A stretch of 33,223 nt of DNA from a virus, in the IMG/VR virus record IMGVR_UViG_3300017971_000586, positions 1 to 33,223 of that record. The stretch is one strand, 5' to 3'. Shown here in pieces: positions 21,660-29,144 of this stretch. How positions within the stretch are numbered: position 1 is the first letter of the stretch; every line of letters begins with the position of its first letter. The notes beneath the pieces were generated by a model that saw nothing but the letters and a program-made list of their open reading frames with translations, did not search any database and was not told the DNA's origin. The position numbers and the translations under genes are program-made.

Positions 21660-23807
21660 CTACCCTTCCACGTTGTAGCCTTCAGTGCAGCGGCACTGAA
21701 TGATATTCCCGGGACTGGCCCCCATGCTGGAGTCACCCGGGAACATAAGATTTTCGCCGCTAATCGTATACGGCTCGTCCAGCTTAACCACAGGCCGCAC
21801 CCGATGGTCGAATGGAGTATCCCGCGTCCTATCGTCAGGAGTTGGAATCCACTCCTTTTCGAGCGGCAGGCCCGTGGCCCTGGCCCCGGCCTGCGAGCCG
21901 AAATTGCTCGCGCCAATTGTCTCAGTCCTGGCAATAACCGTTGAGCGGTTGGGAATGATCTGGTCAAGGTATAGCTGGTCGATGCTGGACCTAATCTGCG
22001 GAATCGACTGGCCGTCAGTGATCCCCTGGTACACGGCGGACTGAATCTGGCCGCGAGTCGTTGACGTGATCTGCGAAACGTGCGTACCGACTACCTCGGT
22101 GCTGTAGTCCCCGATTGCCGACAGCCACACCTGCCGCGCATCGTCGTAAGCCTGCCGCGTTTCGATCTGCTTTGACCGCGCTTCCGACTCCAGACCACGG
22201 AACACGGCACCGGCCAGCAGGTCGCCCACCGGCAGATATACTTTGCCCGTAAGGGCCTGCACCCACTGCTCGGCCCCAGCCTCAATAGCGCCAGCCGCAC
22301 GTTCAACGATATCCTGGGCGCTCTGAGCGCCGCGAATCGCGGCCTTGACCGCCTGCCGCTCCCTGTCGAATTCCCCGGCCACGTGGCGGACGCTGGCCTT
22401 GACGAGCTTTTCCCGCCTCGCGTCCAACGTCTTTCGGTACAGTTCTTTCGCATCGTTGCCAGGAAGCGCGAGCGGCGTCAGCACGTCCTCGGCCGCCTGC
22501 TTGGTCACGGACGGAGGAAGCCCGGGGCGGTCATTCAGCACCCATAGCTCGCCCTTGCGGTTAATCGCCACCACGGCCTGAGCCTGCTGCTTGTCCTCGG
22601 AACCAGACCCAAGCGGAAACAGGTTCAGCGGCACAAGCACCACGTCCCCGCCCGGCCAGTCGTCATAGCCGGTCATGGCCCGCTTCTCGTTTATCGCCAG
22701 AAACGACGATTCCTCAGCACGCTTGAAAAGCGAATCCTGGTCCTCGCGCAGCGCCGGGATTGACGAACGCTCGGCCCGCAGTCGCAGCCGTTGCCCTGGC
22801 CGGGCGAACAGCGGTACAAGGTTCTGGTTCAGTTCACCTATCCACTGGTCAGCCTGCGGCAGAATGTTGTCCTCATATAATGCCTTCCTGGCTTCCTTGT
22901 GGTTGGCGAACTGCTTTGACTGCGGGTCGCCCAGCATCTCGGGCGGGACGTTGAACACGATCCCGACCTTTCGGGCGCTGAGGTTCTGGCCCGTGATCCA
23001 GTCCACGTCCTGCGGCGTCATGCCGTGCTCTATCCACTCAGCATCTCCCCAGGCAAGGAACGGCGTCCCGGCGTTGAGAAATGACTGCCAGTCCTGTCGC
23101 ATTTTCTCCTTCATTTTATCCACTTCGCGGTCGGGCGGTCGCTTGGCTTTGGACTTCCACGTGCCGCTCGGCCTCGCTCCGTTCCGCAGAAGTGAAGCAT
23201 TCCAGCGGAGCGCCTCGTTTAAGTAGTCCACGTCCAGAGCCGCCGCCGTTACGCGACTCATGCCGTACAACTGGTCAAACGGGTTCCACGTTTTCCAGTG
23301 AATCATTGCCTCGGGCGGGATCGTCTGAACGGCACCACGTACTCGGTACTCATAGCCAAGCACCGGCTCGCTCGCTGGCCCGGGAATGACCTTGACAGCA
23401 GACGGCGAAAGCGGCCATAGCTCTTTCGGCGGCCCATTGTCGGGGCCGACAATCGCCACGTAGCTATTTCCGGTTGTCTCCCGGTAGCCGAATACCGCCT
23501 CGGTGAAGTTCGCGCCGGATTGCAGTGGGTTGGGTTCGCGCAGCAGGTCAAGGACAGGATGCACGGCGATCTCGCGCACTTCCCCGCTGGCCTGCACTTC
23601 CTCCAGAATGATTTTGACCAAGCTCGCGCCCATGCCTATCAGGTTCACGGCCCGGAACACAAAGGCATTCCCGGCGTAGGCTTCTTTCACTATCTTCCGG
23701 TAGTTCTGCGGCTGGTTGGCGGCGTGCCCCTTGCGTTGCTCGAAAAGCAGCGACATTTCCGCCTTTTGGAACAGCCTCGCGGGGTTCAGCTTTGACAGGA
23801 TTCCCAT
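21660..23807 (-). CDS. Portal protein fused to MuF-like head morphogenesis domain
   Basis: 715 residues. Residues 1 to about 410 are an HK97-type portal (FVFRAVNLIGMGASLVKIIL, HPVLDLLREPNPLQSGANF, ETTGNSYVAIVGPDN, VDYLNEALRWNASLLRNGAR, LGDPQSKQFANHKEARKALY). After a helical linker, the C-terminal 250 residues are a MuF/SPP1 gp7-like domain (ARTETIGASNFGSQAGARATG, then WIPTPDDRTRDTPFDHRV, FPGDSSMGASPGNIIQCRC). In many phages these are two genes; here they are one frame, so each of the twelve portal subunits would carry a morphogenesis domain into the procapsid. It follows the large terminase by 8 bases. Confidence 0.92.
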   Translation of the reverse strand: MGILSKLNPARLFQKAEMSLLFEQRKGHAANQPQNYRKIVKEAYAGNAFVFRAVNLIGMGASLVKIILEEVQASGEVREIAVHPVLDLLREPNPLQSGANFTEAVFGYRETTGNSYVAIVGPDNGPPKELWPLSPSAVKVIPGPASEPVLGYEYRVRGAVQTIPPEAMIHWKTWNPFDQLYGMSRVTAAALDVDYLNEALRWNASLLRNGARPSGTWKSKAKRPPDREVDKMKEKMRQDWQSFLNAGTPFLAWGDAEWIEHGMTPQDVDWITGQNLSARKVGIVFNVPPEMLGDPQSKQFANHKEARKALYEDNILPQADQWIGELNQNLVPLFARPGQRLRLRAERSSIPALREDQDSLFKRAEESSFLAINEKRAMTGYDDWPGGDVVLVPLNLFPLGSGSEDKQQAQAVVAINRKGELWVLNDRPGLPPSVTKQAAEDVLTPLALPGNDAKELYRKTLDARREKLVKASVRHVAGEFDRERQAVKAAIRGAQSAQDIVERAAGAIEAGAEQWVQALTGKVYLPVGDLLAGAVFRGLESEARSKQIETRQAYDDARQVWLSAIGDYSTEVVGTHVSQITSTTRGQIQSAVYQGITDGQSIPQIRSSIDQLYLDQIIPNRSTVIARTETIGASNFGSQAGARATGLPLEKEWIPTPDDRTRDTPFDHRVRPVVKLDEPYTISGENLMFPGDSSMGASPGNIIQCRCTEGYNVEG

Positions 23808-23815
23808 TGTATCCC

Positions 23816-25357
23816 CTACCCGAACGCCATAGCGGGCACGTTCGCCTCAGTCTCGAAAAACGTAATGGCGTGCATTGTCTCGTCGGCTTGATCGTCGTGC
23901 TTGCTTGCCGGGAACTTGTCCATTTCGGTCAGGTAGTCATGGAGCCACGGCTGCACGGCTATTTCCATTTCGGCGCTCACCACGTCCTCTGACTCAGGCA
24001 GCCGGACGCGGCCAGCAGACACGACAGGGAGCACGCTGTGCGCGTGGGCTACCTTGTTCCGGTCGAACTTGATCGGCCGCACGATATCGCCCAGCACGTT
24101 GTCCCGCTGAAACTCCTGCACCAGTGAGATACCGGACGCCTTGTCCTCAATCACAAGCTCGGTAACTGGCAGGCCGTACTTGCCCAGCAGTAGGCCGTTC
24201 CAGTTCTTATAGAACTGCCGCACCGTCCGCTTCAGGTCGGGATACTCCAGCTTTTCGCGCAGGTGTCCGATCTTGTAGTACGCCCGGCCAAGCGCACCCC
24301 ATACCCCGAAGGCGGACCAGTCGGCGGCGGCCGTGTCCTTGTACGCCGTGTCGCCCGAAATGATGAACCTGTCAAACCGCTTGGGCAGCCGCTGGTAGAA
24401 TGACCAGTATTTCCGTTTGAAGATCGTTCCGCCTTCCGGCATTGGCTCTTGATCCAGTTGGGCCGGGGCTTGGTACGGTCCAAGTTCCTCCGTCAAGTCC
24501 GCCACCTGCTGCGCGTCGAACCGCTCGGGGCAGAGTAGCTCGCCCTGCTCAATCACGCGCTCGCTGCCGGTCAGCGGCTGCGGGATCGAATAGGTACGCT
24601 TGGCCTGCATCTGGAGCTTTACGTGCGTCCACTTGCCGCGCTTGTCGTTTTCCAGCGTGGCCGCGCACAGATCGTCCACGTGTACCCGCTGGCCCACAAT
24701 CACGAGATGGTCACTGGCCCGGTCGTTCAGTCGCGTGGAGAATGCGCCCTTGAACCAGTTTTTGCAGCGCTCGCGCTTGGCCTCGGAGAAGGCTTCCGTG
24801 ACTGAGTGTGGATCGTCCACAAGGCAGATATTGCCGCCTTCTCCGGTCGTGGCCGCCCCCACTGACGTGGCAATACGGTGCCCGCCCTGGTCGTTGTCGT
24901 ATCGGTGCTTCTCGTCCTGTCCCTGCCGCAACTGGAAGCGGCCCCCGTAGCCGATCTGAAAGAACTCGGAACGTATGACCATTCTGGAGCGGTCGCTGTC
25001 GCGGATTGCCAGCGGGTGCGCGTAGGATGCTGTCAGCCACGCCCTTTCCGGGTGCTCGATCCAGTCCCACACCGGCCAGAGCACGGCGCAGACAGTGGAC
25101 TTTGCGAGCCTCGGCGGCATATTCACCACGAGATTTTGCAACTCGCCAGCGGACACGGCTTGCAGGTACTCGCATAGGCAGTCCACGCCCCAGGTCCGCA
25201 CGTACTCGGCCGGGTCCACGACGTGCCAGAAGGCTTCCACGAAATCCGCGAACGACCGGGCGCACCGCTCATACCGGATAGCCGCGAGTAGGGCGTACCG
25301 TTGCTGGTCGCGCTCCCACTCTTCCAGGCGGTTGACGTACTCGGCGCGGTCGGGCAC
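23816..25357 (-). CDS. Terminase large subunit
   Basis: 513 residues, GTG at 25357. The ATPase part shows NMPPRLAKST (Walker A variant, residues 79-88) and ICLVDDPHS (Walker B, residues 177-185). The nuclease part shows the acidic FIISGDTAYKD and LVIEDKASG, typical of the RNase H-like domain with its metal-binding aspartates. It pumps DNA into the procapsid through the portal and cuts it at the end. The sequence alone does not tell whether packaging is headful or by cohesive ends. The gene starts directly after the stop of a small gene (25358). Confidence 0.95.
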   Translation of the reverse strand: MPDRAEYVNRLEEWERDQQRYALLAAIRYERCARSFADFVEAFWHVVDPAEYVRTWGVDCLCEYLQAVSAGELQNLVVNMPPRLAKSTVCAVLWPVWDWIEHPERAWLTASYAHPLAIRDSDRSRMVIRSEFFQIGYGGRFQLRQGQDEKHRYDNDQGGHRIATSVGAATTGEGGNICLVDDPHSVTEAFSEAKRERCKNWFKGAFSTRLNDRASDHLVIVGQRVHVDDLCAATLENDKRGKWTHVKLQMQAKRTYSIPQPLTGSERVIEQGELLCPERFDAQQVADLTEELGPYQAPAQLDQEPMPEGGTIFKRKYWSFYQRLPKRFDRFIISGDTAYKDTAAADWSAFGVWGALGRAYYKIGHLREKLEYPDLKRTVRQFYKNWNGLLLGKYGLPVTELVIEDKASGISLVQEFQRDNVLGDIVRPIKFDRNKVAHAHSVLPVVSAGRVRLPESEDVVSAEMEIAVQPWLHDYLTEMDKFPASKHDDQADETMHAITFFETEANVPAMAFG

Positions 25358-25663
25358 TTAGCCAGCCTCGGCCTCAAACTGTTCGGGGTCCATTACGTAG
25401 CGGTCCCCGCCGTCCCTGGGCGTCACGATAAGGCAGCCGGGCGTCAGCCTCAGCCCGTCGTGAGTCTCGACGGCCGGGGTCTGCGCGGGCAGTTCCTCGC
25501 CCCACTTGGTAACGACCACGTGGACGCCACGGTGAATCAGGTCACGGTCCTTTGCCTTGGCCCGCTTGTCCTCTGGTGCCGGTCCCTTGGCCTTGTTCGC
25601 CGGGGCCTTCTTCGCCTTCTTCTGCGCTCCCGCTCTGCCCTTTCCCACGCGAATCCCTCCCAT
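25358..25663 (-). CDS. Basic small protein between terminase genes
   Basis: 101 residues, ATG at 25663. The N-terminal 45 residues are very Lys-rich (GAQKKAKKAPANKAKGPAPE), so probably disordered and nucleic-acid binding. The rest (HRGVHVVVTKWGEELPAQTP, then LTPGCLIVTPRDGGDRYVM) is a small beta domain. It lies between the small and large terminase genes, which suggests a helper in packaging. Not recognised. Confidence 0.75.
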   Translation of the reverse strand: MGGIRVGKGRAGAQKKAKKAPANKAKGPAPEDKRAKAKDRDLIHRGVHVVVTKWGEELPAQTPAVETHDGLRLTPGCLIVTPRDGGDRYVMDPEQFEAEAG

Positions 25664-25664
25664 G

Positions 25665-26102
25665 CTAGTCCTCGTCCTTGGCCGCCATGTTTGCGATACG
25701 GTCCAACTCCGTCAGGTCAGAGTTAGACAGCGCGGACAGATCGAAGGCGGGCGGCTTGCCCTCGGTCGTAATCGTGTGCTGTATGGGCTTGCCGTCCACG
25801 CGGTCCAGAACCTCGCGGATCAAGGCTAAGTGGTGCTTGTTCAGCAGCGACAGGTCGCCTTCCTTCAGGTATCGGACTGTTTCGGCCACGATCTGACGGC
25901 CCAGGTAGTAGGCATACGTGACGCCGGGTTCCTCGCCGGGCACCTGCTCGCCCATCATGCGACGGGCGAAATAGGTCGGTGAGTGTCCGCGAGGCCCCTT
26001 TGGGCCGCCCTTTGGGTTTGGGCAATATCCGGGCTTCCAGCGGCCGTCAGCGTGGCGGTCCTTGTCGCCGTCGCCGTTGTTTCGGCCGTTTCCCCCTACC
26101 AC
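25665..26102 (-). CDS. Probable terminase small subunit (DUF5681-like)
   Basis: 145 residues from GTG at 26102. The N-terminal motif GRWKPGYCPNPKGGPKGPRG matches the GNPKGRPKG signature of DUF5681 proteins, which take the small-terminase place in many phages. A helical part follows (VTYAYYLGRQIVAETVRYLK, LLNKHHLALIREVLDRVDG) with the closing phrase KPIQHT, common in small terminases. It would bind phage DNA at the packaging start and hand it to the large subunit. First gene of the late unit, directly behind a promoter with three operators. No strong ribosome site precedes the GTG. Confidence 0.75.
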   Translation of the reverse strand: MVGGNGRNNGDGDKDRHADGRWKPGYCPNPKGGPKGPRGHSPTYFARRMMGEQVPGEEPGVTYAYYLGRQIVAETVRYLKEGDLSLLNKHHLALIREVLDRVDGKPIQHTITTEGKPPAFDLSALSNSDLTELDRIANMAAKDED

Positions 26103-26116
26103 GGCCTGCGTCTGCG

Positions 26117-26192
26117 TGTCAATATGACCAAGCTAGATCCCCTCGCTTTTGGTCATTGTGACACGCTCTGCGCGTGGTTGTCAAGCTGACAA
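26117..26192. promoter_or_regulatory. Three operators with core GTCA-N3-TGAC
   Basis: TTGTCA-AGC-TGACAA (26178-26192, perfect), GGTCA-TTG-TGACA (26151-26163) and TGTCA-ATA-TGACC (26117-26129) share the symmetric core GTCA-N3-TGAC. The first overlaps the -35, the second overlaps the -10 and the third lies downstream of the start. Centres are 28 and 34 bp apart. Confidence 0.75.
26155..26184 (-). promoter_or_regulatory. Sigma70 promoter of the late unit
   Basis: Minus strand TTGACA (26179-26184, perfect -35) and CACAAT (26155-26160, 4 of 6) with 18 bases between. It stands about 50 bases before the small terminase start. Operators cover both hexamers. Confidence 0.7.
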
Positions 26193-26283
26193 TGGCTAAA
26201 AATAGGATGGGGCCAGCGCCCAAGGGGGTGGGGCGCGGCCCCTGACGGCCGGGAAGGGGTGCCCCGGCTCGTGGTCAGAATAG

Positions 26284-26321
26284 CACAAAGAAGGCCCGGG
26301 AGCAACGGGCCGCCCGGGCCT
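26284..26321 (-). terminator. Probable terminator of the second early unit
   Basis: Arms AGGCCCGGG (26313-26321) and CCCGGGCCT (26292-26300, as read on the minus strand) are perfect inverted repeats with a 12-base loop, followed by TCTTTGTG. The T-tract is short, so the terminator may be leaky. Confidence 0.6.
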
Positions 26322-26411
26322 GCTTGTCGGCGTGCCGCTCACGGGCTACTTCATGGCTGCCCCCCTTCCTGCGTCTGGCCTGTCCCCACGTGCTCGCCCT
26401 CGTCAGGTCGC

Positions 26412-27116
26412 CTACGGCACCATATCAGGCATTTCCCACACCTGCACCCATAGCCTCTGCACAGCCCAGGCCCGCGCCCTTCGCTGACAGCCAGCGCCGG
26501 TCATAAACACGTCTACCCGGTCGTACTTGGTCAGGCGGTCCCTGGGCCACGCAAACACGCCTTCCGGCGTATACCCTGGCACCCGTACTGCGTACCTGTG
26601 CCAGCCGTATCGGTTTTGTTCCTCGTGGACCCAGGCGAGCCAATTCGGCACGGCAACAGTGTAGTGGTGCTCCTGCGGCAGAGTTTCCATTGGTGGATAT
26701 GGCCGCGCCGGGTCGTAATGCTTGCCCCGCCCCCTGGGGTGTTGGCCATTCCAGCACGGCACTCCCTTGGTGTCGGCGTAGTTTTTGGCTGCGTACAGGT
26801 CAAAACTCGGATCATCGTACCGGGTGTAGGCGGACACGTCGTAAAAGAACGAGCGGACAAGCACTGGCTTTGACGCTGCACGCTCTAGCGGCTGTTCCTC
26901 TGGAACCATTGCGGACTCGGAAAGCTCGGCCTGTCGGTAGTCCGGCACCGGCCGACCGTTTTCGACCACTTCGGCCGTCCATTCCGGCCGCGTGCTCGCC
27001 GCTGCGCGAAGCTCCACCTGCGAGCGCCAGCCGACAAGACACAGGTAGCTAGACAGCATGGCCGCGCACCACGTGAGCGCACGCTGGTTTTCGCGCAGGA
27101 ACTCCCAGGCGCTCAC
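26412..27116 (-). CDS. Membrane-anchored 3D/double-psi-barrel-like protein, cell-wall enzyme candidate
   Basis: 234 residues from GTG at 27116 (GTGA overlap). The N-terminus has a positively charged start, one membrane segment (LTWCAAMLSSYLCLVGW, residues 14-30), then a linker. From residue 88, FFYDVSAYTRYDD, HYTVAVPNWLAW, then YDRVDVFMTGAGC and LWVQVWEMP follow the order of strands in 3D-domain (MltA-like double-psi barrel) proteins, including an Asp in DVFM. Members cleave peptidoglycan as lytic transglycosylases. The membrane segment is rich in small and polar residues (Ala, Ser, Cys, Thr), as in signal-arrest-release endolysins. No other peptidoglycan hydrolase is visible here. Not all catalytic aspartates are obvious, so the activity is uncertain. 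Confidence 0.55.
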   Translation of the reverse strand: MSAWEFLRENQRALTWCAAMLSSYLCLVGWRSQVELRAAASTRPEWTAEVVENGRPVPDYRQAELSESAMVPEEQPLERAASKPVLVRSFFYDVSAYTRYDDPSFDLYAAKNYADTKGVPCWNGQHPRGRGKHYDPARPYPPMETLPQEHHYTVAVPNWLAWVHEEQNRYGWHRYAVRVPGYTPEGVFAWPRDRLTKYDRVDVFMTGAGCQRRARAWAVQRLWVQVWEMPDMVP

Positions 27117-27334
27117 TGCTGCGCCTGCTCGACTGCCAGCGTCAGGGCCGCTTCCATTTCCGGCACTAGGTGCTCTGGCACAAGGAACGACAAGCCGCCC
27201 ACGTCCAGCTTGCGGAAACCCGCCGCACGCCAAGCGCCTTCTTCCCAGCATTGCGGGCAGTAGTTGTAGACGTACTCCACCGCTATCACTGTGACCTTTT
27301 CGGCGTTATGGCGTGGGCAGGTTTCGCTATCCAT
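27113..27334 (-). CDS. Small Cys-containing protein, possible zinc binder
   Basis: 73 residues from ATG at 27334, which overlaps the previous stop by 8 bp. Cysteines occur as TCPRHN and NYCPQCWEEG, so a single zinc site made of CPxH and CPxC is possible. The C-terminal half is hydrophobic then helical (GLSFLVPEHLVPEMEAALTL). Unknown function; a real gene because of the coupling on both sides. Confidence 0.7.
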   Translation of the reverse strand: MDSETCPRHNAEKVTVIAVEYVYNYCPQCWEEGAWRAAGFRKLDVGGLSFLVPEHLVPEMEAALTLAVEQAQQ

Positions 27335-27605
27335 TTGTGACGGCCAGCACAATCAGGCGCGTTATTAGCCACGTGTAGGCCAGCACGGCCGCAGACCCCA
27401 GGGCCAAGTCCCTCAGCCTGTGCCTGCGCCTCGTGCCCTCCAGGCTGGCAAGGCGAAGCTCCAGGGTTTTCAGCTTGCGCTCCACGGCCAGCGAGCCGCC
27501 CAGGGCTTCGCTCGCCTTCCGGTGGGCGTCCAGTATCACGTCCTGCACGTTTGGCGGCACGTCGCGCTTGTCTCTGCGATTGCGCTTCGCTTGTTTTTCG
27601 CTCAC
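27327..27605 (-). CDS. Small tail-anchored membrane protein
   Basis: 92 residues from GTG at 27605. Basic N-terminus (KQAKRNRRDKRD), a helical middle with heptad leucines (ERKLKTLELRLASLEGTRR) and one C-terminal membrane helix (LALGSAAVLAYTWLITRLIVLAV). This is the layout of tail-anchored coiled-coil proteins. It starts in a GTGA overlap and lies two genes before the 3D-domain protein. It may be a small inner-membrane protein acting in early takeover or in lysis; the sequence cannot decide. Confidence 0.75.
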   Translation of the reverse strand: MSEKQAKRNRRDKRDVPPNVQDVILDAHRKASEALGGSLAVERKLKTLELRLASLEGTRRRHRLRDLALGSAAVLAYTWLITRLIVLAVTNG

Positions 27606-27985
27606 TGCTGCCCCCTTTGCTTCTCAGCGCACGGAACACAAAGCGGCTGCTGCTCGCCGGCCTCGGCCAGAACCTCCCGGCCGCAGTCGGTGCAACAGGC
27701 CGTGCGAGTCTCAATTCTCACGCCCGGCCAACGGCCGGTTTCGGTCCAGTAGGCGAAGGCTTCAACTTCCCGCCTCGCCCCGCCGCCGTTTGCTGGCGAA
27801 GCGTCGGAATCGTTGTAGGGATTCGCCGTGATCCAGGCAGCCGCAATCCTGGCCCTGGCGCGGATCATTTCGGCCCGGTGCTCCACGCCGCCCGTGCTCG
27901 ACAGGCGCTGCCTGCACGACCAGCAGCAGCGGTCATTCTCCTGGGCCTCGGCAAACGTCAACGAAATGCCGCTACCGTCGTTCAC
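27602..27985 (-). CDS. Cysteine-rich protein with two zinc-ribbon halves
   Basis: 127 residues from GTG at 27985, preceded by AGGAGGATATC, one of the best ribosome sites in this unit. Cys pairs are CCWSCRQRL near the N-terminus and CCTDCGREV with PLCVPCAEK near the C-terminus. The middle is helical with AAAWITANPYNDSDAS. The paired CxxC motifs suggest at least one zinc ribbon. Nothing fixes the target. It overlaps the upstream gene by 14 bp. Confidence 0.75.
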   Translation of the reverse strand: MNDGSGISLTFAEAQENDRCCWSCRQRLSSTGGVEHRAEMIRARARIAAAWITANPYNDSDASPANGGGARREVEAFAYWTETGRWPGVRIETRTACCTDCGREVLAEAGEQQPLCVPCAEKQRGQQ

Positions 27986-28196
27986 GATATCCTCCTATCC
28001 GTGGTTTCCAGTAGATCCCCGCAGGGCCGCAGGCGGAATACCGCCACGATGCTCTTTCCTCGTCGGCCCATTCCCGCTGTCGCACGCACCACGTTACGCC
28101 GTCGATTTCCTGTCCGTGTGCGCAGAAGGAGCAGCGCCGCTGAAGCGCCCTCGGCTCTCGGTGGAACAGACGCCGCAGATATCGGGCAATGCTCAC
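27972..28196 (-). CDS. Small protein with Cys motif, GPAG-x-YW type
   Basis: 74 residues from GTG at 28196 (GTGA overlap); an ATG at 28214 in the same frame would give 80 residues. It contains CSFCAHGQEIDGVTWCV and CGPAGIYWKPR. The pattern of four Cys with a closing GPAGxYW phrase is known from small phage proteins of unknown role. A zinc-binding fold is likely. Confidence 0.75.
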   Translation of the reverse strand: MSIARYLRRLFHREPRALQRRCSFCAHGQEIDGVTWCVRQREWADEERASWRYSACGPAGIYWKPRIGGYRERR

Positions 28197-28732
28197 CGGG
28201 CGAACCTTTCCCATTGCGGGTCACGGTGCAGGCGTCGGTACTGCTGAAGCCACAGCTTCCAAAAACGATGATACGTGGACCGACACGCCGCGTCCAGAGC
28301 CTCGTCCGTGACTTTGGCCCTGTGCAACTTCGGCGCTTGTTTCTCCACCGATACCACGTGATCGTAGACCAGCTTCAGCCCGGCCCAGGCCGGAACCTCG
28401 TCGGCCGCCAGCAGGCCCTTGGGCGCGACAAAGTAGAACTGGCCGGGGCCTCGATTGTCGCCACTGGCGAGTAACTCGTGCTTGTGCTCGCGCCTTGCGC
28501 GAAGCTCGTCGCCGCTGACCGTAAGCCACTCCCGGGCCTTCTGCCCGTCAGCCTCAAAGTCCCTGCGGCTGCGCTTAATCTCGTGCTCGACCGTGTAGCC
28601 GCTTGCCCGACAAAGCCACAAGTCCGACTCCCACCAGCCCGGGGGCGTGAAGTTGGGCACGATCAGGAACCGCCCGCGCTCTCGGCGTGCAAGAGACAGG
28701 TACAGCGCGTGCTGTATGTCCCGCTCAGTCAC
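28193..28732 (-). CDS. MmcB-like PD-(D/E)XK nuclease
   Basis: 179 residues from GTG at 28732, which overlaps the previous stop by 8 bp in the octamer GTGACTGA. The core ESDLWLCRASGYTVEHEIKR has the arrangement D-x(n)-ExK of the MmcB/PD-(D/E)XK family (D37 in ESDLW, E51 and K53 in EIK), followed by SRRDFEADGQK, a typical continuation. Later (GQFYFVAPKGLLAADEVPAW) is also common in these proteins. Cellular MmcB acts in DNA repair; phage copies are often near replication or early genes, with roles in repair or host DNA damage. The C-terminal end is basic and helical. Which of these applies is unknown. Confidence 0.75.
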   Translation of the reverse strand: MTERDIQHALYLSLARRERGRFLIVPNFTPPGWWESDLWLCRASGYTVEHEIKRSRRDFEADGQKAREWLTVSGDELRARREHKHELLASGDNRGPGQFYFVAPKGLLAADEVPAWAGLKLVYDHVVSVEKQAPKLHRAKVTDEALDAACRSTYHRFWKLWLQQYRRLHRDPQWERFAR

Positions 28733-28940
28733 GGCACGGGCACCTGCCGAATCCGTGCCGCACGTGGACAGCACCGCACTCCGGGCACTGCTCGGCCATA
28801 TCCCGCCCGTCGCAGTACCAGTCAATCAGGCGCTCCAGCACCTTGGTCCTGCTCGTGCTCTGCTCCTGCGCCTTGGCGGCCAGCGCCCGCGACCTTGAGG
28901 GCGTAGTGTAGAATCCGACATAGGCCCTTTCCTCAGTCAC
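28725..28940 (-). CDS. Ribbon-helix-helix domain plus zinc ribbon
   Basis: 71 residues from GTG at 28940. YVGFYTTPSRSRALAAKAQE and STSRTKVLERLIDWYC have the strand-helix-helix pattern of RHH (Arc/MetJ-type) DNA-binding domains, which bind short palindromes as dimers of dimers. The C-terminal part CPECGAVHVRHGFGRCPC is a zinc ribbon. RHH with a zinc ribbon in 71 residues is a compact fusion. It is a candidate to bind the palindromic operators before the late genes. It overlaps the next gene by GTGACTGA. Confidence 0.7.
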   Translation of the reverse strand: MTEERAYVGFYTTPSRSRALAAKAQEQSTSRTKVLERLIDWYCDGRDMAEQCPECGAVHVRHGFGRCPCRD

Positions 28941-29142
28941 GTTTTCGCCCCTTGGCCCTGCGGGCCTTCTTCAAGTTCTCTGCCTGCTGCCGGTGCCGCT
29001 CGTCCTTGCGCACGCAATCCAGGCAAACAAAGCGGCGGCCCCGGTACAGCATATCCACGGGCCGGTCGCCCACGTGTCCCATGCTGGTGCCGCAGCGCCC
29101 GCACTTGATGCTCGGCGCGTAGCCTGTCAGTAGCACGGCCAC
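28933..29142 (-). CDS. Small zinc-ribbon protein
   Basis: 69 residues from GTG at 29142. CGRCGTSMGH and CLDCVRKDE are four cysteines spaced for one zinc ion. The C-terminal third is very basic (ENLKKARRAKGRKRD), so nucleic-acid binding is likely. It ends in an 8-bp overlap with the RHH gene. Confidence 0.75.
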   Translation of the reverse strand: MAVLLTGYAPSIKCGRCGTSMGHVGDRPVDMLYRGRRFVCLDCVRKDERHRQQAENLKKARRAKGRKRD

Positions 29143-29144
29143 GA

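Larger units (their letters stand above)
26103..26411 (-). other. Intergenic control region before the late genes
   Basis: This 309-base stretch has no gene. It holds, in minus-strand order, about 90 bases without visible signals after 26412, the terminator at 26284-26321, a GC-rich segment with runs of G (26193-26283) in which I see nothing clear, the late promoter (26155-26184) and three operators (26117-26192). Confidence 0.8.

Noticed and set aside
26221-26260. G-quadruplex in the control region
   Set aside because: There are runs of G, but one loop would be about 17 bases long, so a stable quadruplex is doubtful.
27982-28224. Minus-strand frame in another phase over the small Cys gene
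   Set aside because: It lacks recognisable motifs, while the overlapping frame has the CSFC and CGPAGIYW motifs and coupled start and stop.
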